From contig JBBRLG010000073.1 in assembly GCA_038231495.1 (NCBI GenBank), positions 1 to 18,310 of the forward strand: a stretch of 18,310 nt of DNA, given 5' to 3'. Position 1 is the first letter of the stretch; each line of letters begins with the position of its first letter. The notes under the pieces are model-generated. The model was given only the letters and a program-made list of their open reading frames with translations, did no database searches and was not told the DNA's origin. Origin of the DNA: JBBRLG01 sp038231495 (GTDB taxonomy: Bacteria; Planctomycetota; Planctomycetia; Gemmatales; Gemmataceae). Shown one piece after another: positions 13,902 through 18,310 of the stretch. Position numbers and translations under genes: made by a program.

Positions 13902-15128
13902 ATGATAAAATCCATTCGCATCCAGAACTTCCGATCGTGCAAGGATGTAACGCTAAAGAACATTCCAAATGTCCTTGTGCTAGTTGGGCGTAACGGTGCC
14001 GGCAAGACGAATGTGCTGCGGGCCATTCATTGGCTTGCACGAACATCCACAAGGTCAGACGAACATTGGTTTCCAAGCATTTTTGGATATGAAACCGTTG
14101 ATTATACTGTTGAAATCGAGGTGATACTTAATAATTGCACTTACTACTACAAACTACACAGAAGCCAAGGCCCAGTTCCGTATGAAGTAGATCGCTATCG
14201 CATCGAATTTAATCTTGCCGAGTCCCTTTCAATCCGGGACGCTCAAGGTACCCGATCCATACTTGAACGAACCGGCCAGGTATTGACAAGCATATTAAGA
14301 CCAGAGCCGATGACGTTGAATCAATCGGCCGGATCACTCCTTAGTATTATGGCTGTGCTGCCGTCAACGGACCCGCTTGCAAATGCTGTTCGTCCACTGT
14401 ACGAATTCTTGTCGGCGGTGCGTTACTATCCTATTGACGAGCCATGCGACCCACAACTTGGACCAGACTTTGGTCCTTGGGTGCAAGAGAAGGCCTATCA
14501 AGACTGGTCTGCTAAATATGTAGAAACCAAGAATCCTGGCGATTCTGTGCAATTGCGCATACTTCATATGTGGCTAACCAGTGATGAGAAATTTGGCCGC
14601 CTAATATACCTGCTCGGGCCTGACGGGTTGGATTTGATCGGAGATATCGAATGCTCAAAATTTCCGCCAGAAACTGGAGCGGGACCGCCACTCCTAGCGG
14701 TGATGTATTTGCTTGTATTCAAACCCATTCATCACTCGATCGACGGCCCAAAAGGGTTTAATTACAGCGATCTCTCTACGGGCACCCGGCGAACTCTGAA
14801 GATAATCGTCTCCTTGCTGTTCGACTCGTCGGCAGTTATGTTGCTCGAACACCCGGAGGACGGCATTCACGCCGGCTTGCTCAAGTCGCTCATTGATATT
14901 ATGAAAGACAACATCGGCAACCGGCAGATCATCATGACGAGCCACTCCCAGACGCTCCTTAACGAACTGGACCCGGATCAGGTTCGTTTCGTTACCATGG
15001 ACGAGTCCCAGACGCATGTGCGCGCCCTCAAACCCAACGAAAAGAAGGCGGCAAGGCAATACATGTCCGAAAAGGGTACTTTCGCCGAATTTGTCGAATT
15101 GGTCGAGGCGAATGAGGCGGCGAAGTGA
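13902..15128 (+). CDS. AAA15/OLD-like ATPase of a putative defence pair
   Basis: 408-aa P-loop ATPase of the RecF/SMC/OLD type. It starts MIKSIRIQNFRSCKDVTL, the typical first strand. Walker A is GRNGAGKT (29-36), the ABC-type signature region YSDLSTGTRR (288-297, LSTG), Walker B LLEHPEDGIH (314-323) and the switch histidine TSHS (346-349). In most relatives Walker B reads like (D/E)EPE; here the second acidic residue is His317. No TOPRIM domain follows; it is supplied by the next gene, which overlaps by 4 bp. I chose ATG 13902 because family similarity begins there; ATG 13881 is also in frame. GC content and codon use are visibly lower than in both flanking genes, suggesting transfer. The probable role is sensor/motor of an anti-phage or abortive-infection system, by analogy with OLD and PARIS; this is inferred, not shown. 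Confidence 0.82.
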   Translation: MIKSIRIQNFRSCKDVTLKNIPNVLVLVGRNGAGKTNVLRAIHWLARTSTRSDEHWFPSIFGYETVDYTVEIEVILNNCTYYYKLHRSQGPVPYEVDRYRIEFNLAESLSIRDAQGTRSILERTGQVLTSILRPEPMTLNQSAGSLLSIMAVLPSTDPLANAVRPLYEFLSAVRYYPIDEPCDPQLGPDFGPWVQEKAYQDWSAKYVETKNPGDSVQLRILHMWLTSDEKFGRLIYLLGPDGLDLIGDIECSKFPPETGAGPPLLAVMYLLVFKPIHHSIDGPKGFNYSDLSTGTRRTLKIIVSLLFDSSAVMLLEHPEDGIHAGLLKSLIDIMKDNIGNRQIIMTSHSQTLLNELDPDQVRFVTMDESQTHVRALKPNEKKAARQYMSEKGTFAEFVELVEANEAAK

Positions 15129-15700
15129 AATATGCCATTATTGCCGAGGATCGGTCGGACGCGGAGGTGCTCGCCATACTGGTAAAGCGCCTGTACGCCG
15201 TCTGTTACCCAAAAAAGAAGGCGGCGTCCGTTGCAAAGCAGGGTTATCACGGTTGGGGCGACTTGTGCCGAAAGGGAGCAGCCGAGCTTGGCGCTTTTTA
15301 TAACGTGGGGTGCCAGCGCTTCATCGTGTGCCTGGACGCGGATCAAGTGAACCCAAAGCCAAGGTATGACTTTGCATATAACCAAATCATAAAAAAGGCT
15401 AAAATCCCGGCCGCGTGGTGCATTGTAGTGCCAGTTCAAGAGTTGGAGGCCTGGGTTCTTGCAGACATCGAGCAGGTTTCAATGATTATCGCGTCCTGGC
15501 AGCCGAAGGCAATTGCAAACCCGGAGAAAATCAAAAACCCCAAGGAGTACCTTCGCGGGTTGAGTCGAGACCCCACGACGAAGCACATTCGTTACCGCGA
15601 GCCGCGTGACAATGTTAAGATGGCTAATCATCTACGCACCGAGATCGTAGCAGCAAAGTGCAAAGCCTTCAGGTCGTTGGTCGATTTTGTCAACAACTGA
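15125..15700 (+). CDS. TOPRIM-like (DUF4276-like) partner of the OLD-type ATPase
   Basis: 191-aa protein starting with GTG at 15125, overlapping the ATPase stop as GTGA, so it is translationally coupled. The N-terminus MKYAIIAEDRSDAEVL has the acidic residue of a TOPRIM fold (Glu8). A second motif, FIVCLDADQVNPKP, carries Asp71-x-Asp73, and QELEAWVLAD (Glu106, Glu108) matches the conserved segment of DUF4276/DUF4435-type proteins. This is the expected catalytic set of an OLD-family nuclease (E, DxD) separated from its ATPase. The pair is thus a split OLD, comparable in plan to PARIS AriA/AriB. It could cleave DNA or RNA when the ATPase is triggered. Nuclease activity and target are inferred. 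Composition resembles the ATPase gene rather than the fumarase gene that follows. Confidence 0.78.
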   Translation: MKYAIIAEDRSDAEVLAILVKRLYAVCYPKKKAASVAKQGYHGWGDLCRKGAAELGAFYNVGCQRFIVCLDADQVNPKPRYDFAYNQIIKKAKIPAAWCIVVPVQELEAWVLADIEQVSMIIASWQPKAIANPEKIKNPKEYLRGLSRDPTTKHIRYREPRDNVKMANHLRTEIVAAKCKAFRSLVDFVNN

Positions 15701-15730
15701 ATGTTTTTTGCACGCCAGCCGAGGAGAACC

Positions 15731-17275
15731 ATGAACGCCGCGTCGTTTCACCGCCACATGCTCGAACTGATCCGGCGCACGTCCGCGTACCTGCCGGCGG
15801 ACGTTAGCCAGGTCATCGAAATGCACCGCGCCCTCGAACAGCGCGGCTCCAAGGCCGACCTCGCCCTCGAACTGGTGTCGCAAAACATTCGCCTCGCCAA
15901 AGGCCTCAGCGCCCCCATCTGTCAGGACACCGGCACCATCTCGTTTTATTTCCAGACCCCGATGGGCGTCGATCAAATCGAGCTGGAAGAACTGTGTCGG
16001 GAGGCCGTCGTCGAGGCGACCGCGAAGGGCTATCTGCGGCAGAACTCCGTCGATAGCGTCAGCGGCAAGAACTCCGGCAACAACCTCGGCCCCGGCAGCC
16101 CAGTGTTTCATTTCCACCAGCACCGCGTGCCGACCATCGACGTGCGCCTCGTCCTCAAGGGCGGCGGCTGCGAGAACATGAGCGCCCAATACTCCTTGCC
16201 CGCGACGCTCAACGGCAAGCGCTCGGACCGCGACCTGGAAGGCGTCCGCAACTGCATCCTCGACGCGGTGTGGCAGGCTCAGGGCAAGGGTTGCGGCCCC
16301 GGCTTCCTCGGCGTTTGCATCGGCGGCGACCGGGCCAGCGGTTACGCCAACGCCAAGGAGCAGCTGCTGCGGCTACTTGATGACACCAACCCGGTGCCGG
16401 AACTGGCCGCCCTGGAAACGCGCATCCTCGACGAGGCGAACCAGCTCGACATCGGCCCGATGGGTTTCGGCGGCAAGCTGACGGTCGGCAGTTGCAAGGT
16501 CGGCGTGCTGAATCGGTTGCCGGCCTCGTTTTTCGTCAGCGTCGCCTACATGTGCTGGGCGTACCGGCGGCGCGGCGTCGTCCTCGACACCAGCGGCGAC
16601 GTGGTCGAATGGCTCTACGAGACGCCGGGCGAGTTCGACCGGGACTACCGTGGCGCGGTCAACGACACGTTGCAACTCGGCGTCAGCGGCAAACAGGCGA
16701 TCTCCCTGACGCCGCCGTTGACCGAGGCCGACGTGCGCAAGCTCAAGGCCGGCGATATTGTCTTGTTGAGCGGCACCGTTTTTACGGGGCGCGACGAGGT
16801 CCACAAGTATCTGTACAAGGGCGGCGACCTGGAAGTGCTGCGCGACGGCGTGATTTACCACTGTGGCCCGGTGGTGTTGGAGGAAGCCGGCCAGTACCGC
16901 GTGACCGCGGCGGGGCCGACGACCTCGATTCGCGAGGAGCCGTACCAGGCGGCGGTGATCGAGCGCTTCGGCATCAAGGCGGTGATCGGCAAGGGCGGCA
17001 TGGGGCCGAAGACGTTGCAGGCGTGCCGCGACTACGGCTGCGTCTACCTGCACGCCATCGGCGGCGCAGCCCAAATCTACGCGCGGTGCGTCGAGGGCGT
17101 CGATAATGTCTATTTGAAGCAGTTCGGCAGTCCCGAGGCGGTGTGGCAGTTGCGCGTCAAGGACTTCCCCGCCGTGGTGACGATGGACGCGCACGGGAGG
17201 TCGCTGCACCAGGAGGTCGCCGACGTGTCGAAGACCCATTTGCAGGAACAGTTAGGCGTCGCCGCCACGAAATGA
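15731..17275 (+). CDS. fumA: Class I (iron-sulfur) fumarate hydratase, single chain
   Basis: 514-aa enzyme catalysing reversible hydration of fumarate to malate in the TCA cycle. GAGGAG (15721-15726) lies 4 bases before ATG 15731. The N-terminal (alpha, about 10-285) and C-terminal (beta, about 320-500) fumerase domains are fused. Probable 4Fe-4S ligands are Cys64 (APICQDTGT), Cys196 (GVCIGGD) and Cys255 (GSCKVG). Other family segments are SGKNSGNNLGPGSP, KGGGCENMS, LSGTVFTGRDEVHKYLYKGG, GPTTSIREEPY and IGKGGMGPKT. Length is normal for single-chain enzymes. L-tartrate dehydratase is a paralogous alternative but usually has separate subunits. Its TGA overlaps the ATG of the next gene. The high-GC codon use is typical of the host. 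Confidence 0.92.
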   Translation: MNAASFHRHMLELIRRTSAYLPADVSQVIEMHRALEQRGSKADLALELVSQNIRLAKGLSAPICQDTGTISFYFQTPMGVDQIELEELCREAVVEATAKGYLRQNSVDSVSGKNSGNNLGPGSPVFHFHQHRVPTIDVRLVLKGGGCENMSAQYSLPATLNGKRSDRDLEGVRNCILDAVWQAQGKGCGPGFLGVCIGGDRASGYANAKEQLLRLLDDTNPVPELAALETRILDEANQLDIGPMGFGGKLTVGSCKVGVLNRLPASFFVSVAYMCWAYRRRGVVLDTSGDVVEWLYETPGEFDRDYRGAVNDTLQLGVSGKQAISLTPPLTEADVRKLKAGDIVLLSGTVFTGRDEVHKYLYKGGDLEVLRDGVIYHCGPVVLEEAGQYRVTAAGPTTSIREEPYQAAVIERFGIKAVIGKGGMGPKTLQACRDYGCVYLHAIGGAAQIYARCVEGVDNVYLKQFGSPEAVWQLRVKDFPAVVTMDAHGRSLHQEVADVSKTHLQEQLGVAATK

Positions 17276-18310
17276 CGGGTATACCAGCAATGACCGTAAA
17301 TCGTGCGCTACCCCGGCTGCTGTTCACCCTCGGCGACGTGGCCGGCATCGGGCCGGAGATCGTCGCCCGCGCGTGGCCGGACCTGCTGCCGTTGTGCCGT
17401 CCGGTCGTCGTCGGCGACCCCCTGTGGCTACGCCGTGCCCTCGACCTCATCGGCTCGCCGGCCCAGGTGCGCACCGTCGCTCACCCCGCGGAACTCGACG
17501 CGACTGCCGAACTCGTGCCGTGCATTAACCCGACGAAGCAAGACCTGAGCGCCGTCACGCCGGGCAAAGTGGATGCGAAGGCGGGCCGCGCCGCGTACGA
17601 CTTCCTCTGTGCCGCCATCGACGCCACGCTGGCCGGTGCCGCGGACGGCATCGTGACGGCGCCCCTGCACAAGGAAGGGCTGCACGCCGCAGGTCTGTCC
17701 TATCCGGGCCACACCGAAATCCTGGCCGAGCGCACCGGCGTGCGCGACTTCGCAATGGTGTTGGCCATCGACTCCCTGGCGGTGGCGCACGTCACACTGC
17801 ACATGGCCTTGCGCGACGTTTTCCAAAACCTCTCGACGCAGGGCGTGTTGGAAAAGACGCGCCTGCTCGATGGCTTGTTGAAGCGGCTGTTGGGACGCAA
17901 GCCGCGGCTGGGCGTGGCGGCGCTGAACCCGCACGCCAGCGACGGCGGCTTGTTCGGCGATGAGGAGGCGACGATCATCGCGCCGGCGGTGGCGGCGGCC
18001 CGCGCGGAGGGCATTGACGCCACGGGACCGGTGCCGACCGACGCGCTGTTCGTGCGCGCGAAAAACAGCGAGTTCGACGGCGTCGTGGCGATGTACCACG
18101 ACCAGGGGCACATCGCACTGAAGCTGATGGGCCGCGACCGGGCGGTGAACATCAGCGTGGGGCTGCCGATCGTGCGCACGAGCGTGGCGCACGGCACAGC
18201 GTACGACATCGTGGGGAAGGGTATCGCGGACGCGGGCAGCTTGATCGTCGCGACGAAGGTGGCGGCGAGACTTGGCGCCTGGGGCGTTTGGGGTAAGACA
18301 CCAACCCCCC
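17272..18310 (+). CDS. pdxA: PdxA / PdxA2-family 4-phosphate dehydrogenase (runs off the window)
   Basis: At least 346 codons, open to the window end. The ATG overlaps the fumarase stop (ATGA); an in-frame ATG at 17290 is an alternative, and neither has a clear ribosome binding site. Family motifs in order: FTLGDVAGIGPEIVAR, DGIVTAPLHKEGL, YPGHTE (about 144-149), LHMALRDV, LNPHASDGGLFGDEE, YHDQGHIALKL, VNISVGLPIVRTSVAHGT and YDIVGKGIAD. These carry the metal-binding histidines and NAD site of 4-hydroxythreonine-4-phosphate dehydrogenase, used in pyridoxal phosphate synthesis. The segment YHDQGHIALKL is closer to the PdxA2 branch (D-threonate/D-erythronate 4-phosphate dehydrogenases) than to classical PdxA, so substrate assignment is uncertain. 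Only the last few residues can be missing, since the usual length is about 330. Confidence 0.9.
   Translation, partial: MTGIPAMTVNRALPRLLFTLGDVAGIGPEIVARAWPDLLPLCRPVVVGDPLWLRRALDLIGSPAQVRTVAHPAELDATAELVPCINPTKQDLSAVTPGKVDAKAGRAAYDFLCAAIDATLAGAADGIVTAPLHKEGLHAAGLSYPGHTEILAERTGVRDFAMVLAIDSLAVAHVTLHMALRDVFQNLSTQGVLEKTRLLDGLLKRLLGRKPRLGVAALNPHASDGGLFGDEEATIIAPAVAAARAEGIDATGPVPTDALFVRAKNSEFDGVVAMYHDQGHIALKLMGRDRAVNISVGLPIVRTSVAHGTAYDIVGKGIADAGSLIVATKVAARLGAWGVWGKTPTP

Noticed and set aside
1..18310. tRNA or rRNA genes
   Set aside because: I saw no cloverleaf-like pattern with a TTCGA-type T loop and acceptor stem, and no rRNA-like stretch, on either strand.

Overview
The window looks like chromosomal DNA of a planctomycete, most likely of the Gemmata group. 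The base composition is high-GC. The gene content is typical of that phylum: a PP2C phosphatase beside a Ser/Thr kinase carrying an extracytoplasmic formylglycine-enzyme-type (FGE-sulfatase) domain, a large secreted beta-helix protein with the N-terminal motif LEVLESRLAP, and a twin-arginine DUF1501 protein. The assignment rests on gene content only; there is no rRNA or tRNA.

Layout. Positions 1-410 are non-coding and end in a clear extended -10 promoter. Positions 483-4049 hold the PP2C and kinase pair. The kinase gene is broken in its FGE domain by a 125-bp net insertion made of two perfect 28-bp inverted arms, plus an in-frame TAG further on. Positions 4117-5043 hold a small toxin-antitoxin module whose PIN toxin reading frame is shifted twice. 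Positions 5583-9761 encode one giant secreted beta-helix protein. Positions 9815-10317 (minus) are the decayed tail of a second, unrelated kinase/TPR-type gene. Positions 10334-11078 hold a second toxin-antitoxin-like pair on the minus strand.

Both toxin-antitoxin modules are bracketed on each side by copies of one family of roughly 45-60-bp palindromic repeats (five copies, all in the same orientation). A second palindrome family, built on GCCGCTTGCGGC, brackets the YVTN-type beta-propeller gene at 11426-12415. The lone DUF1501 gene follows at 12555-13865.

Positions 13902-15700 carry a two-gene unit with visibly lower GC: an AAA15/OLD-like ATPase and a small TOPRIM-like (DUF4276-like) protein, overlapping by GTGA. 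It sits between the DUF1501 gene and a metabolic operon. It has the architecture of a split OLD/PARIS-type defence system and is the best candidate for an interesting, little-described system here. The window closes with a single-chain class I fumarase translationally coupled (ATGA) to a PdxA/PdxA2-family dehydrogenase that runs off the end.

Overall the left two thirds is accessory and decaying DNA (insertion, nonsense and frameshift lesions, gene remnants, palindromic repeats, toxin-antitoxin cassettes). The right third is ordinary metabolism with one probable acquired defence pair inserted.
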